A stretch of 64,000 bases of DNA from Breviolum minutum Mf 1.05b.01 (GCA_000507305.1 DF239961.1:102190-166189), one strand, 5' to 3'. Numbered from the stretch's first letter, positions 49,801 to 60,500 are shown. Translations and numbers: made by a program. The notes: generated from the sequence alone by a model not told the origin.

Positions 49801-51830
49801 GATATCTGAGTCAACAGATTCAACAAGTGGAAAGGTGGTCCTTCCAATATCTTTGAATTTTGGTCATGTTCCCCTTTCATGATTGGAAGGAAAGTAATCC
49901 GCTTCACAGATTCAATGGGTTCTTAACTTTACACGGTCTGTTAGGATTCACTAGGTCTACGATCTCCTTGCATGGCCTTGGGTTAAATGTGGCTACAGCT
50001 CAACGTAGTGCGAACACCCCAGATGTGTTCATAAGATTCTGAAGCTGAGGATGGATGAAGCACATTCAGAGAAGTGTCTCCCACTAGGATTCCCAACAAC
50101 AAGATACCCAGCAACTAAAGAAACAAAGAATTTCCTTCATGCCTAATTGAAGTTTAATTCCACCTGATCTCATTGCTCCAAGCAACACATTATGTGTCCA
50201 AGGGCTGGGAAGTCCGGCAGTCATTGTAGCCAAAAGCCGCCACACCGGCGGGAATCTCCAAGTCTGTTGTGCGTTGACAACTTGATATGGCTTAGGGGTT
50301 AGAGGTGAGTTGATGTGACTTCTTCAATCATGTCGACCAACCTCCCAATGGAAGGACTTCTTTCCTAGTCGATGCTCCGGCAAGGTTTGTTCAATGCCTG
50401 CGGCCTGTGCGCGGAGAATCAAGACTTGCTATACACTTCTTGGTTGCTTGGATTTGCCTGAAGGAAACATCGCAAGAGGACTAGAGAAGGAGCTGACTAT
50501 GACTCACTCAGCTTGAAGCTCATGCTGCCATCATGTCGACTTTTGCGAGTTGTAAGCTGACAACAAGCCTTGCTGCTATTGTCTTTTAAGCAAAGACAAT
50601 GAGGAGAAATCCAGTGTGCCATGCAAGGTCTCTGTAATGATGCCCACCCTTTTTTCGTTCACTGACCATTATCATATGTTCAACAAACAAACGTTGAAAA
50701 AGATGCTCTCTACGTGTACCTGCAACACTCTCTTCGAAGCGGATGGATGTCAAAGATGAAAGAAGAAAAAGTCAGCAATGGCCTAGTCATCAACAAAGAC
50801 ATTGGAATATTGCATACATTCCTTCGGTAGTATTGCATCTCTGGGTTTTCCGAGCTTCCGAGTCAGAGGTAGATGAGGCAGCCTTGCAATGGATGATACT
50901 CCCCAAATGATGCAACTCCCAAGAAACCAATTTGTGATAGCCCCGTACAAAACTACTTGTTTGTTAGACTGGTTGCGCTATGTATTTTCGCCCTGCTATA
51001 TAGATATATGTAGGGAGATCAAAGATTGCACAAACGATCCATGTTCATTTCCAACTGTCATAGAGGCGATTTAGATCAATTTAGCATCTACACGCTGCTT
51101 TCAAGAGTGCTAACCTCGACATGTGCCGTGGTCTGGAATCCTGTTGAAAAGTTAATCCTCATAGTGATATAAATTCAAGCACTTCCGAGAGGTTCGTATC
51201 GGTATCACCATCCCCCAAGATAATTTGTACAGGGGATTTCCTATACGGAAAATTTCATCTGGTGCTGCAAGCCGCAAGCTCCAAATCAAATCAGGTCAAA
51301 CTAACACTGCTTCCTTGGCGGCTGCCCTTAGTAAATCACACAAAAAAAAGAGGTTCATTCATGGAAGGTTCTCTATTGGCACCTCCAACCGGTCTTTCTT
51401 ATTGCGAGTTCTTAAGATTAATCATTCTTACGATTGATCAATCTTATAACTTTTTAACAGTATAGTGTAAGTTGGTGGTTTTGGTTTTGACAGTGGTGGA
51501 AATCAAATAACATGGGGCTTCTCGGAGCCCTAAAAAGCTCCGAAAGAACCAGTTTTTTTTGAAACATGTTAGGACAACTATTTAACATTCACAACCTACA
51601 GACACAGGACAAATCTATATATGCAAATCATATGTTTGACACAAGTTTTTGGTGCCCTTCTATCTTAAAAAAAAAACAGGATTTGAGGATAGAACTAGCG
51701 AACTAGTTTACGAAGACAGCACGCACCTGATATCCGTGACTTCTCCCATTGGATTTCTTAAAGTGTCAAGTGCCCAAAGCCCGATCTCCCCAAGACCCGC
51801 CACCCGTGAGGACATTGGGCGCATGTTCTC
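31851..51830 (-). CDS. MFS-like transporter, about 17 exons
   Basis: Exons in order: 51727-51830 (tentative first), 48938-49061, 47878-47955, 47635-47690, 46608-46717, 46117-46221, 45711-45828, 45567-45621, 43852-43902, 42103-42150, 41694-41753, 41133-41216, 36701-36778, 35485-35525, 35332-35360 (weak), 33911-33994, about 32278-32323, 31851-31954 with stop TGA. Phases match from 49061 to 35485. The product reads as a major facilitator superfamily protein: GFAEGLQGLANLVSAMPAGY (helix 2-3 loop), INGPLVALMDDSCPAGRRSD, VPWAVTVMFINELILTFGAGMT split over two exons, VKFFPVFF, LVANRLSKKFGRLQ, LLRPYY, GRWKALSSISVAGWSGSA, and an acidic tail. Substrate unknown. Donors include GC (48938, 47878, 47635, 33911) and apparently GA (42103). 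The 36779-41132 intron contains the complete FNIP-repeat gene on the same strand. The joins around helices 10-12 are unresolved. Confidence 0.72.
32119..32200. mobile_element. Inverted-repeat element, family H
   Basis: TGCCCAGTATCAGTCAC / GTGACTGTTACTGGG ends around GGTTTATAGGGAACC. Related half-copies at 31211 and 16871. Confidence 0.55.
33283..33400. mobile_element. Family B element
   Basis: TACCCTCCGGTAAACTCCTA / TGTTAGTTTTACCAGAGTGTA minus one base, 118 bp, in a transporter intron. Confidence 0.65.
34139..34311. repeat. Perfect 78-bp inverted repeat (family B-like hairpin)
   Basis: Arms 34143-34220 and 34230-34307 are exact reverse complements by base-by-base reading; the spacer is nine bases (ACATGTTAG). 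Outer bases TAC and GTA also pair after one mismatch. Confidence 0.95.
34483..34587. mobile_element. Family D element, well preserved
   Basis: CCCATAGGATCCATGGGACT / CGTCCCATGGATCCTATGGG, 105 bp. Confidence 0.8.
34956..35082. mobile_element. Family B element, diverged
   Basis: CCGAGACTAACAGCAAGTTT / GCTTTTGCTGTTAGTTTTGG; outer ends decayed. In a transporter intron. Confidence 0.5.
35969..36042. mobile_element. Short family B element
   Basis: TACTCCCCTGAAAAC / TTAGTTTTCGGGGGAG, only 74 bp. Confidence 0.5.
37432..40626 (-). CDS. FNIP-repeat protein with a 132-bp tandem array
   Basis: ATG at 40626. Residues 1 to about 145 form a non-repeat domain (LTLHVAGSMFGRDLWKMI, then PIDLIAAWQFVQGY), possibly ubiquitin-like in fold (inference). 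Nine diverged 22-residue modules follow (consensus VxWPAGLQSLTFGxxFNQSLDx), the length and pattern of FNIP repeats. After the break come 29 near-identical modules in a 44-residue double unit (YE / EV variants), two degenerate modules, and a stop near 37432. As given, the frame hits TGA at 39556-39558. The cause is visible: a run of six T at 39564-39569 (six A in the gene), where five would keep the module motif, and an N at 39527 with the flanking TGGC duplicated. The two shifts cancel, so upstream and downstream parts are in the same frame. The ATG at 39534 is an artefact of this junction. Probably one intact single-exon gene, array length unknown; likely a repeat scaffold for protein binding. 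Confidence 0.8.
37589..39526 (-). repeat. 132-bp tandem array inside the FNIP-repeat gene
   Basis: About 14.5 copies of a 132-bp unit (two 66-bp modules). Bases 660 apart are identical throughout, so copies do not differ by eye. The nine modules at 39600-40160 are diverged. This points to recent expansion or homogenisation. Confidence 0.95.
39527..39569. other. Assembly gap (N) and homopolymer frameshift
   Basis: A single N at 39527 joins GCTGGC to TGGCCATT, duplicating TGGC, as expected when two contig ends in a tandem array are abutted. A six-T run at 39564-39569 lies 37 bp away and shifts the frame. Both look like assembly or base-call errors. Confidence 0.8.
40706..40810. mobile_element. 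Family A element upstream of the FNIP-repeat gene
   Basis: Intact ends, 105 bp, 80 bp upstream of the ATG at 40626. Its minus-strand CAACAG would supply an AG acceptor in the 5' leader. Confidence 0.85.
41229..41318. mobile_element. Family D element abutting a transporter exon
   Basis: CATAGGATCCATGTATGGTA and its inverse pair for about 36 bp. The element ends 12 bp from the exon 41133-41216. Confidence 0.85.
42355..42466. mobile_element. Family B element
   Basis: TACCCTCCTAGAAACTAACA / TGTTAGTTCCCTGGAGTGTA. In a transporter intron. Confidence 0.65.
44401..44456. repeat. (GCAT)n(GGAT)n tetranucleotide repeat
   Basis: Four GCAT-type units change to seven GGAT units, then decay through TGCGTGCATGCT to 44490. 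Confidence 0.9.
44728..44831. mobile_element. Family D element, diverged
   Basis: ATCATCCATGTATAATGGTA / ATACCAGTCCCATGGATGCG. Confidence 0.5.
45027..45142. mobile_element. Family A element, left end truncated
   Basis: Right end TTTCTGGTTGCCATCAACAGTA is intact; the left end starts at ATGGTTCAGAAA. A lone terminus (CCTGTTGATGGAAGA) lies at 45186-45200. In a transporter intron. Confidence 0.6.
45675..45702. repeat. 12-bp stem hairpin near a splice donor
   Basis: GAAAGTTTCGGC, TTCT loop, GCCGAAACTTTC. It lies inside the intron, nine bases from the donor of the transporter exon 45711-45828. Confidence 0.8.
47761..47851. mobile_element. Family D element, diverged
   Basis: CCCATATGATCCATCTAAGG / AAATATACCATACATGGATT, next to the transporter exon 47878-47955. 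Confidence 0.55.
48128..48239. mobile_element. Inverted-repeat element, family E
   Basis: AGGGGTCATTA at the left, TAATTGAATGACCCCT at the right; interior AACCCAAAACAATGCACTA recurs near 57050. Confidence 0.5.
49192..50900 (-). other. Coding-like tract of unknown origin
   Basis: Several overlapping minus-strand frames are protein-like (for example WYHCHCLVSHGHGALHDD at about 49560 and RRIEITIPVIAPQPQDVLSV at about 49330, and HYRDLAWHTGFLLIVFA at about 50600) but shift frame and lack clear splice sites. It could be a decayed mobile element or gene remnant. It lies in the first long intron of the transporter model. Confidence 0.3.
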
Positions 51831-52722
51831 CTGGGTTGGGAGATGACCATGCCATCATCTGAACATAGAAAATATATGGAAATATCAACGCTTCAAATGG
51901 AAATATCAAGTAAAAATAGTAGCTACCCCAATAGCTTCCTCATCAAACCATTTATCTTCACCATGAGAAATTGATGATGTGGAGCCGATTCTGTCTAAGC
52001 TTTCTTCAATACACTGTTTACAAATATTTACAATATGTCACCAATCTGCAGGTAGAGTAATTTGGGAGTGTTTTTGCCATTACTTCACACATCGTTTACA
52101 TTGGAGGTCATTTGAGTTATTTTGAGTTCAGTGATGGCGAATCTGCCGCTGCTTCAGTTGTAGGGTTCATGATGAGCCTTGCATGACACATCTTTGTGAA
52201 TGCAAGATCCACGAACAGTAGAATAGAACCCCGGTATAGACAGTGTGTACATGTAGTTATAAGATATAGTTGAAGCAGTCAGGATTTTGACTGCTCACTC
52301 TGATCTCGTGCATCAGGAATGTGGACTACACAAATTACCAATATTGCAAGTAAGTTGTTATTGATTGTTGCATATCACAGAGAAGGCGTTCTGAAAGAAC
52401 CTAGGCCAACGCATTCAAATTAGGGAAATTTATGTTGTCGCCCATCACTTAAGCTTGATGCTCATCCAAGTACACTCCCAACCAACTCCCTGAAAAAAAA
52501 AACAAACATCCCCAAATTCAGTGATCATCTCGCAACTGCCATTGTTTCAAGGGACCCAAGTTCTTCCTTTGGATCTTCGGTAAATTTGTGCCAACTAAGC
52601 TCCTTGTCGACTTTGGGTGTCATGGCTCTTAATGACAAAGCCAGCAGTGCCTGGCCCATTTATGGAGCACATGGATGGCACGGCAATTTTCCCAACAACA
52701 GCTCCGAAAAAAAAAGTAGATC

Positions 52723-52834
52723 TACACTCACCTGAAACTAACAGCAAGTTCGCCCCTGAAAATAGACCTCCACAATAGGAAAGTAGTCTTCCAACCATCC
52801 ATTTTCCGGGATTATGTTAGTTTCAGGGAGGGTA
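52723..52834. mobile_element. Family B element
   Basis: TACACTCACCTGAAACTAAC / TGTTAGTTTCAGGGAGGGTA, 112 bp. Confidence 0.65.
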
Positions 52835-53370
52835 AGTTTCAACCCTTTGATATCTTCAACAACAACATTGACATGTGGGGTTCAGTTTCACAGGCAGATT
52901 TTAATGTATAGACTCTAAGACCGGTTTTAATGTATAGACAGCAGATGTCAGTTTCACAGACAGATTTCAGAAACTATGACTATGACTCACTATGCAGTTT
53001 AAGTACATTTTGAAAAAATGCTCTCCCCAGAGAAAAACTCTTCATCTCGAGTCCTGCCAGTTGACTCTGAACATCAGAAACACCTCCAGAAGAAAAAAAG
53101 GCGAATCTCTCTCATCCAAGACTTCATAAAGATGCAAAAGAAACAATAAGAGGCCCGAAGAGGCCCGATTTGTCATAATTTTCCTAAACAAAGTCTTTAC
53201 CTTGAACTCCAGTTTTCCAACGACTTTGGAGAAACCCAACGAGTTACCCTGTGCACCTCTGCATGAGTGTTGCGCACAGCAACGCGAGGCTCTGGAGGTT
53301 TTGAATCTCGTGCTCCTGTGAATATGTGACTATGCGTAGGAAACTGACTACACTCCCCAAGTTCAACCAT

Positions 53371-53555
53371 GATCCATAGGATCCATGTATGGTATATTTA
53401 TCTAGATTTGGTTGATTTTTAGGTAAATGTAGAAACCCTACACACCCGAAAACGAACATTTTGAAGCTGCTGAAAATTTCCCCGAAGTGAAAAGGAAAAT
53501 CCTCTGAACCTTCCACCTTCATTTTTGAGTTCCCGCTGTTAGTTTTCGCGAGTGG
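53371..53555. mobile_element. Family D element cut by a family B-like element
   Basis: The D left end (CCATAGGATCCATGTATGGT) starts at 53372. Its second half stops at about 53438, where TACACACCCGAAAACGAAC begins, with an inverse (TGTTAGTTTTCGCGAGTGG) ending near 53555. Confidence 0.5.
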
Positions 53556-53742
53556 TTTCCATGATGGTTTCCACAGGAATCTCCAGGGTGCCATTTTCAG
53601 CTTCCATGGAAAAAACTTGGGAAACTAAAACTGGAGCCAATGGTCTTTAGGGGTGGGCCTAAAATTCATTTGGATCAATATCCATCCACAAAAGAAAACA
53701 TGTGAGTAGCGAAAAAATAATGAAAATCCTGCAAAGGGTATC

Positions 53743-53838
53743 TAGTTGGTGGTTTCAACCCATCTGAATGATATTGGTCAAATTGGATCATCTCCCCAGG
53801 TACTGGCAAAAAAAAATATTTAAAACCACCACCTAGTA
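53743..53838. mobile_element. Family C element
   Basis: CTAGTTGGTGGTTTCAACCC and TTTAAAACCACCACCTAG are inverted ends; core TCAAATTGGATCATCTCCCC. Confidence 0.7.
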
Positions 53839-55208
53839 GGAGTATAACCCCAGCTACCTATATCTATAAGGTCATTTACAGGGCCCCAGAATCCCCATTT
53901 ATGACTGGTAGGGACAATACCCCGAAAAATCCGACTCTGTGGCAATGGTGATCTTTAGATTTTGGTGATGTTCCAATGCGAAATTAGTGAGTTTCGTTTC
54001 AAAACATGATCTTGTTTTTCACTCCAATACCATATGTTACAATATCAAGTAATTACATACAATCCATAATATATCATAACATATCATAAAACGTCACAAT
54101 ATGTCACCTTGCGTATTGATAGATAATATACATTTCCATAGGGGTTTATGGTGGGATGGATGAGAGTTTATCCCCAACATAGGGAGTGGATCGACCCGTC
54201 GGCACATGAATGGATCCATCAACCCACCTGGAGGTCCATGAAGCAAGTAATGAGTGAAGCGATCCACTCGCGCCTCACGGCCCACGGCAAGTAATGTGGG
54301 ATGGGAAGGTGACCATCTGCGGAAAAATCCATAGCAACCGTTAAAGATAACGACCTTTTACTGTACATAATATGTGAGATGATCGTTTTCGGAAAGGCAA
54401 AACCCTACAAAGAATCAAATAATATTTGATGGTTCAGATATGTTCACTTCATGACACCTTTAACTCTTGGATTGTCTGAAAATGCAGCTATCCTATGAGT
54501 TCTTCAGGACATGCATCCACGACTCACGTTTGATGTTCTCGTACTCGCCTCTCTTGATTCATGTCAAAGAAGTGCAACCGCAAAAAAATATCTCCTTTTT
54601 ACGGCTTGCGAATCCAGGTCCTTTTGTACACAAGACTTGAGTCAGCTTTGGATTCAGAGATTCCAATCACACCGAAAAAAATAATAATAAGCAGAACATA
54701 TCGACCAAATTCGACCACCATCTATCTACTTATATCTATTCATTGTCAATTAGTACAGCGCCCTCGCATTTTCAGGGATTCAAAGGAGCATCTTAGATCG
54801 GCGGCATCAGACTGTCATGAGTCACGAGGAGCAACCTGGCAAATCAAATTTAGAGACTCTGAAGTCCTGGGGTGTCCTAATTGATGAACCCAAATAACTG
54901 TTCATTTTCGGACCATCTTTTGGGTCCATAGATTCGAAAAGCATCAACATGAATCAACATGTAGCATTGTAATATTTGCTTGTGTCGGGATCATCTGTTC
55001 CTTTGGTACTGCTGTGAAGGTTACAAACGGTGAGTAAATGGTAAAAACAGTGATCATAACATCATAAATCATAAAGATCTCAACCATCACAGCACTAAAT
55101 CATGCAGCTTCCATCATCACCCAGAACCTAAAAAAGGTCACCTAACTCGACCCACCAAAAAAAGAGATCGTTCTTGTGCTTAGGATCTCAAATGAGCTTT
55201 GCCCTTGC

Positions 55209-55284
55209 CCATAGGATCCATGTATGGCTATTCACCTATATAGTAAATGTAAGGTAAATAGTGGTAAATATACCATACATGTTC
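55209..55284. mobile_element. Family D element, truncated
   Basis: CCCATAGGATCCATGTATGG left; right side ends at ATATACCATACATG. Confidence 0.6.
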
Positions 55285-56318
55285 TGGATTTTCACAGTTG
55301 CACCCATCTTGCACCCATCGCAAACGGTTTTGATTTCACCCCTTCACGTTTTCCTCAGTTTGCCTTTCGCCGTCAAATTTCACCGGCGGGCTTGGGAGAT
55401 CTTTTGGCGCTGTCAAGGGGGTGTTGCATCGAGAACAAGGAAACATGCTCTTGATAGCTTTAGCCATTGTAAGAATACTGTAGAATCTAAAACAAGCCCA
55501 AAACAATATCAAAATGTGTTGACTGCGTGATTTTAATGAGTCAAAAATATCAACAACATGTTGACTTAACTATCAAACAAAATGTGAAATATCAACAAAA
55601 CAAACACAACTTTGACTTTGATCATTCATCATCCACTGCATCGTCCAAGTCCAACCCTGACAGGAAAAATTACCTCAACACAGTCATTCCCGTGCAAAGA
55701 ATAATACTGTAAGTGATACAAAATTCAGAAATTCCAAATACTGTAAGTGATACTTAGAAGCATTCCAATATATGAAACACAAGTTTCATGGAGGATGGGT
55801 GATGTAGTTTCTGGCAATGAAACTTGACCATTAAATTCTCTTGACATCGATTTGATACGTTTGCAAAGTCACAAACTCCCATGCCAACCACGTGTTGCAG
55901 CGCCAAATGAACAGCCTAGAACTGCCTGGTCGGACGAAATGTGCTTCTTTTTTTTTCGAGGTGTTCTTTCTCATCTCATCTATATAAACACATGGCATCC
56001 AAATTGTAAATGTCTGAAAATTGAAGCCTCCAGAAAGCCATAGTGCAATACTGTCCACTGTGCAACGAGGATTTTTCACAACGTCATCTGTTCCCTAGCT
56101 AGGATGAAGTTCCAACCAGATTGAAACTTATCAATCAGAGCCCAATTGAATAGGGGTGCAAAAAAAGAAGAATGGCATGAAACTCCCACCAAGACTTCTT
56201 GCGGGTAATCTCACCCCAGCAAAAAGTGACATGTAACTCGCGGATTTAAAAACTGCATGTTTGCTCCTGATGTTTTTTTTTCATTTGTCAGTTTGCCAGG
56301 AAGTTCGTTCGGACACTC

Positions 56319-56509
56319 CTATGAACAAATCAGCAGCTGTGACTGCCCTTTGTGTACCACCATGTTCTCAGCATTACGGTGGATCTGAATTTCTTGGCTC
56401 AACATTGCGGTTTTGCGGCCCATAACCGCGCACATTCCTCTCAAGGATTCGCTCTCCGAATTTGAAGCATGCCTTAAAACCGAGGAAGCAGAAGTTTTTG
56501 ATGTCCATA
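56319..56509 (-). CDS. Exon directly after a family A element
   Basis: The frame starts exactly after the CAACAG end of the family A element 56508-56624, phase 1, and runs 62 codons (SESESLRGMCAVMGRKTAML) to TAG at 56319. It is serine- and methionine-rich with no hydrophobic segment. Function unknown. Confidence 0.5.
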
Positions 56510-56624
56510 CTGTTGATGGAAGAAATCCCAAACAATAAAATGGGATATATAAACCTTGTAAATAATGGGATAAACTACCAACCTCAACTGGTTATATAGC
56601 CGGATTTCTGAACCATCAACAGTA
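56508..56624. mobile_element. Family A element next to an exon
   Basis: Intact ends. Its minus-strand CAACAG is directly followed by the 56319-56509 frame. Confidence 0.8.
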
Positions 56625-56736
56625 GTGTCTGATAGAAAACATGTCAGGTTGGTGAAAATAGATTATTTTTGCGCCTACTACAAGGGATCGTGATAGAGCA
56701 AATAACTGAGTTTGATGGCTCTTACAGTCACTGAAA

Positions 56737-56841
56737 CTATTTGAATCTGCAAAAACAGATTTTTGCACTGAAGCTGGTTGTTTTTAGTTTGTTGGATACC
56801 ACTAACAAGCTTTTGCCATTGAGGTAGTATTGATGTATCAC
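56737..56841 (-). CDS. Exon directly after the second family F element
   Basis: Starts right after the CTTTCCAG terminus of the family F element 56842-56944 and is open 34 codons (VIHQYYLNGKSLLVVSNKL) to TAG. It may have a donor before the stop and continue to the 56319-56509 exon. Confidence 0.4.
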   Translation of the reverse strand: MIHQYYLNGKSLLVVSNKLKTTSFSAKICFCRFK

Positions 56842-56944
56842 CTGGAAAGTAGATGGCGGTTCACTCCCATGTATTGGTTTATCAACGCCCCTTACTAAGC
56901 ATACTAAGCCACCTTTTGGGGGTTGCGCCATCTACTTTTACTAG
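56842..56944. mobile_element. Second family F element
   Basis: Shares over 50 bases with the 24410 copy in the same orientation. The distal end is diverged (TACTTTTACTAG). A minus-strand frame starts right after its CTTTCCAG. Confidence 0.75.
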
Positions 56945-57083
56945 GGCCTAGGGTGTTTTCCCAGGACCCGTCATGTTCAAATAAAACAGGGATCATTATA
57001 AAGATTATATACCAACCCAAACTTCAGGCACTACTATTTCTGAGGAAATAACCCAAACAATGCACTATTTCAAGGGAAATCCC

Positions 57084-57434
57084 TCAAAGTAACCATAAAT
57101 TGGCATTCTTCGATTCCAAAATGGATGGCATGTAATGACCTCTGTACCTTCCTAAAAGCCGAGGTACGATAACCTCCTTCAGCTGCATCCAAGGTAGAGT
57201 ATTGCACGGCTCCCTTGGCATATCTAGGCCTGAAGGAAACGACGATGGTGACATCCTCACAGCTGGACCGTCTCTGTAGATAAGAGATGATACGAATCTA
57301 TGATTCCAAGTAGCGATTCCTAGTTTTCTTACTCTTGACTCTCTGAATTCCGCAACAAACAACTGGATTGAATGAAAGTTGTAACTGGATTGCATGTCGA
57401 TTTGTTTTCTCAGCAAATGTCGGTCTGGGGCCAA
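57084..57434 (-). CDS. Open coding-like frame, unknown
   Basis: 116 codons open from an ATG at 57434 (contains LGIATWNHRFVSSLIYRDG and LLGRYRGHYMPSILES). No family recognised. It could be a whole exon or a mobile-element fragment. Confidence 0.35.
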   Translation of the reverse strand: MAPDRHLLRKQIDMQSSYNFHSIQLFVAEFRESRVRKLGIATWNHRFVSSLIYRDGPAVRMSPSSFPSGLDMPREPCNTLPWMQLKEVIVPRLLGRYRGHYMPSILESKNANLWLL

Positions 57435-57890
57435 AGCAGTACACTAGACTTTATAACGACCATCTCATTTTGATCAAACAGCAAGACCAGTTAATAATCT
57501 GGTCAGAATTGTATCTAGGTGAGCGATTACTTCACTAACTTGAAAATTCCTCAAACAATGGCCAATTCTTTATCCTAGTCTTCCACATACCTGGTCAGAA
57601 GGTCTTTTTGGGTAGTTTTTTGGGTCCAAATATACTTCCTCACAAGGTGTTTGGAAGGGTATATTTCTGTATACAAATTCCCGTGTTGGACTGTACATCA
57701 TTTGCACCAAAGGCCTTTTTTTGCGCATCCAAGCAACTCACCATTGAGATGTGGTGACATATATTGCATGTGCCTGGCGCTTTCAAGACTGCTTTTTTTC
57801 TCAAGGTTGGAAGGATGATTTTGGATCATTTTGGTGCATCTTGCATTCTTCCCAAAGATTCATGGAAAAAATTGGTAGCTTCATGCAGTT

Positions 57891-58057
57891 TCACGAGTTG
57901 AGTTTGGGAGAATCTTCACTGCCGAAGTTCAACAGCGAGTTTAACCCTGATTTCACCATGATTGGAAGACTACTTTTCTGGCAAATTTCCAGGGACAGCT
58001 GTTCAACTTCCTCCAGGAGTATCAATTTTTCAGATGCCCACGGCTCTTTCTCAACTC
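57891..58057 (-). CDS. Candidate terminal exon, acidic helical
   Basis: Acceptor GAATATAAG, then 54 codons in phase 1 (SEKLILLEEVEQLSLEICQK) to TGA at 57891. The heptad-like hydrophobic spacing suggests a helix. The plus strand is also open here but is less protein-like. Confidence 0.45.
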
Positions 58058-58439
58058 CTTATATTCGGGATAAACACATCCCACCTTTAATGAAGAGAAT
58101 CCTTATAATGAGTCTATAAACCCCTACCCAAAAAGGTTGATGAGTTTATCCCTTAGGAACACCATGGGAGTTTAGACCTCTCCAATAGGCCGAGAGCTCA
58201 ATAATTGGCACCTCTCAAAAGCACTACCCAGAAGGCAGGACTCATCATTAGCAGAGCAAGATAAGGCTGTTGCATTCCTTGGTTTTAACCAAGGGGTTGT
58301 TCTAAGTTTTTTTGGAGAAATGTCCGCGGGGTCTGTCAAGAAAATCAGTTATTTAGTAGATTTCAGAAAATGTATGGATTGAAGACATGTTCATTTTGAG
58401 ATAATGTATTGGAAAATGGTGAGTATATATACAGTAATC

Positions 58440-58597
58440 ATACATTCAGTACGAAAAACTCGTTCCGGAAGAACAGCATCTCTAGCTGCCACTGAGACAG
58501 TGTTGGGTTTCCATGTTGGAAGAGGGGTAGTTCCGGCAAATCTTGGGCATTCCACATGCTTTGATATCGCAGGAAGTTTCTCATTACATAATATAAA
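58440..58597 (-). CDS. Candidate exon
   Basis: After an acceptor GATATCAAAG the frame reads CPRFAGTTPLPTWKPNTVSV and continues to about 58440. A further segment at about 58720-58770 (DQAFKKRMRKRIREQG) ends in a strong GTGAGT donor and may be its upstream exon. Confidence 0.35.
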
Positions 58598-58799
58598 TAT
58601 ATGTATATATAAATTAATAACCAACTTCTGAATGGGGGTATATTAGGGTCATACCGCTTTATCCCTGCTACTAAACTTTTAGATACCCCTACGGGATCAT
58701 CCAAGCAACCACTCACTCCTTGTTCCCTGATCCTTTTTCTCATTCTCTTTTTAAAGGCTTGATCACACAAGGATCAGAAGTGAGTGAAACCTCAACCGC

Positions 58800-60500
58800 T
58801 ATGAGAGTCTACCCAAGACGTAGTTTTGGGGCCGGAACACCCCCTTGCATTCCAAAGAACTCCAGAAAGGATTGCTGAGAATGCACTGGTATGCTAAAAT
58901 CTCGATGAACATGACCTGGAAATTCGCAAAATCTCGAATCACAAAGTCAAAGATTTGATGCAGTCGAAAAATCACAAGCAGTCACGAATGCAGATTGTGT
59001 ATCTAGCCTGAGAATCTAATCCCTATTTCCAGCAAAGGAAATCCAAGCTAATATAAATCCAGCATTCAAAGATTCAATCCACCCTTTCTTAGACTATTGA
59101 ACAAACAAATCCAGTATACTCAATACATTCACGAAACATTCGCAGGAACATGGTATCTATCGGCTAATGTATTTCCCCGTATTTCCATCGTTCACAGAAA
59201 CATCGTTGTTGTGCTTTTTATATGACGGAGCTCAAGCGTGGTTTGGGGGGGATTTCCCAAATCCAGTGGTTTGCTACTTGTACAAGGCGGGCCCCTACTA
59301 CGTAGTTATAACTGGAGTTATAACTCCTATAAGATTTGCAACCTGCAAGTAGCGATTCCTCTTTTCAATTGGAGTTTCGTTCCAAACATCCTCCACATCT
59401 TTGTTCCTGTTGACAAAAATGGTGTATGCCATCGCAACATACATCGCCAAAGATTAGATGCTCATTTCCATCGAATGCACTCTGCATTTGCTTAATCTAG
59501 CGGCAAAAGGGCATCCTGTAAATACATTTAAGGACTATATATAGTCTATAATTAGTGCCCTTCTTGAAGTCAAGACATCACTGTGAAATTCACACAATGC
59601 CCCACTGTAAACTTCAAATGATGATTGGACATACCCCAATGCTTACTTTCTAAGATCATATTTCATGGTGTCATATTACCTTGTATTGTCTGTTACCGTT
59701 GTTGATTTGAACGTCAGGTGGCCCAGAACGGATTGATGATCGTTCCACTTGTTGGCTAAAAGGAGTCAAATTTCACCGTGCCTTTCAGTGACATTTCCCG
59801 CATTCCGAACTGAGTCAGTGAGTAAATAATGAGCTAAATGCTATAAAGAGTTAAAGAGCTGGTACAAATCTGCGTACATGCATATAACAACACTATCACT
59901 ACTATATATATATATGTGAAAGATGTATAATATATATATATATATCATATATGATGTAAATGTAAATCAACCAGTCTTTGATTCTTTCGTATCCTTCATC
60001 TACGATTCCAATGCAAATTGCACTGAATCCTCACCACTTGGCCTGTTAGAAGAGCTATGATTCGTCCAGTTGGTGCAGAGTTGTTTCGCACTAGCCTGAG
60101 CAAACAGCGTCTACCGTGGAATTCAGTGCCAAATTGATAGCTTTAAAACCTTTGAAGGAGTTATGATTTTAGACTAAGCCTGAATGAATTTGAAATTATG
60201 TTGAAAAGATTGACTACGCCGTTGAATAGAGTTCATCATCCAACACCGTTTATATTGATGGCCACTTGGAAGCTTGGTATACCCTTCTTGATTTGCCAAG
60301 TCGCCTACCAATGGAGTGTGCTGCAGTGGAAAACTCCAGGGTGATAAGAGTAGATGCTTTTTGGGAAGTTTGCAGGTACAAGCTTCCACATTGGTAACTA
60401 TGCTAGCTTCATGATTCAAAAAAAACGTATGTCTGTCAGTACAACATGGAGGTTTTTGCCATCGACTTGCCATGATCATCAATAGGTTGCTGGCCTTGTG
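58800..60500. other. Mostly unassigned sequence
   Basis: TA-rich runs at about 59900-59950. A minus-strand frame from 60563 to 60174 is open for 129 codons (ends SIQRRSQSFQHNFKFIQA) but is not recognised. Confidence 0.4.

Larger units (their letters stand above)
52835..56300. other. Stretch without a supported gene
   Basis: Contains families C, B and D (53371-53838) and a truncated D (55209). Frames such as 53042-53239 and 55831-56079 are open but show no clear splice sites or recognisable motif. Confidence 0.45.

Noticed and set aside
59240..59352. Plus-strand frame with GDFPNPVVCYLYKAGPYYVV
   Set aside because: Short, without splice signals or neighbours on that strand.
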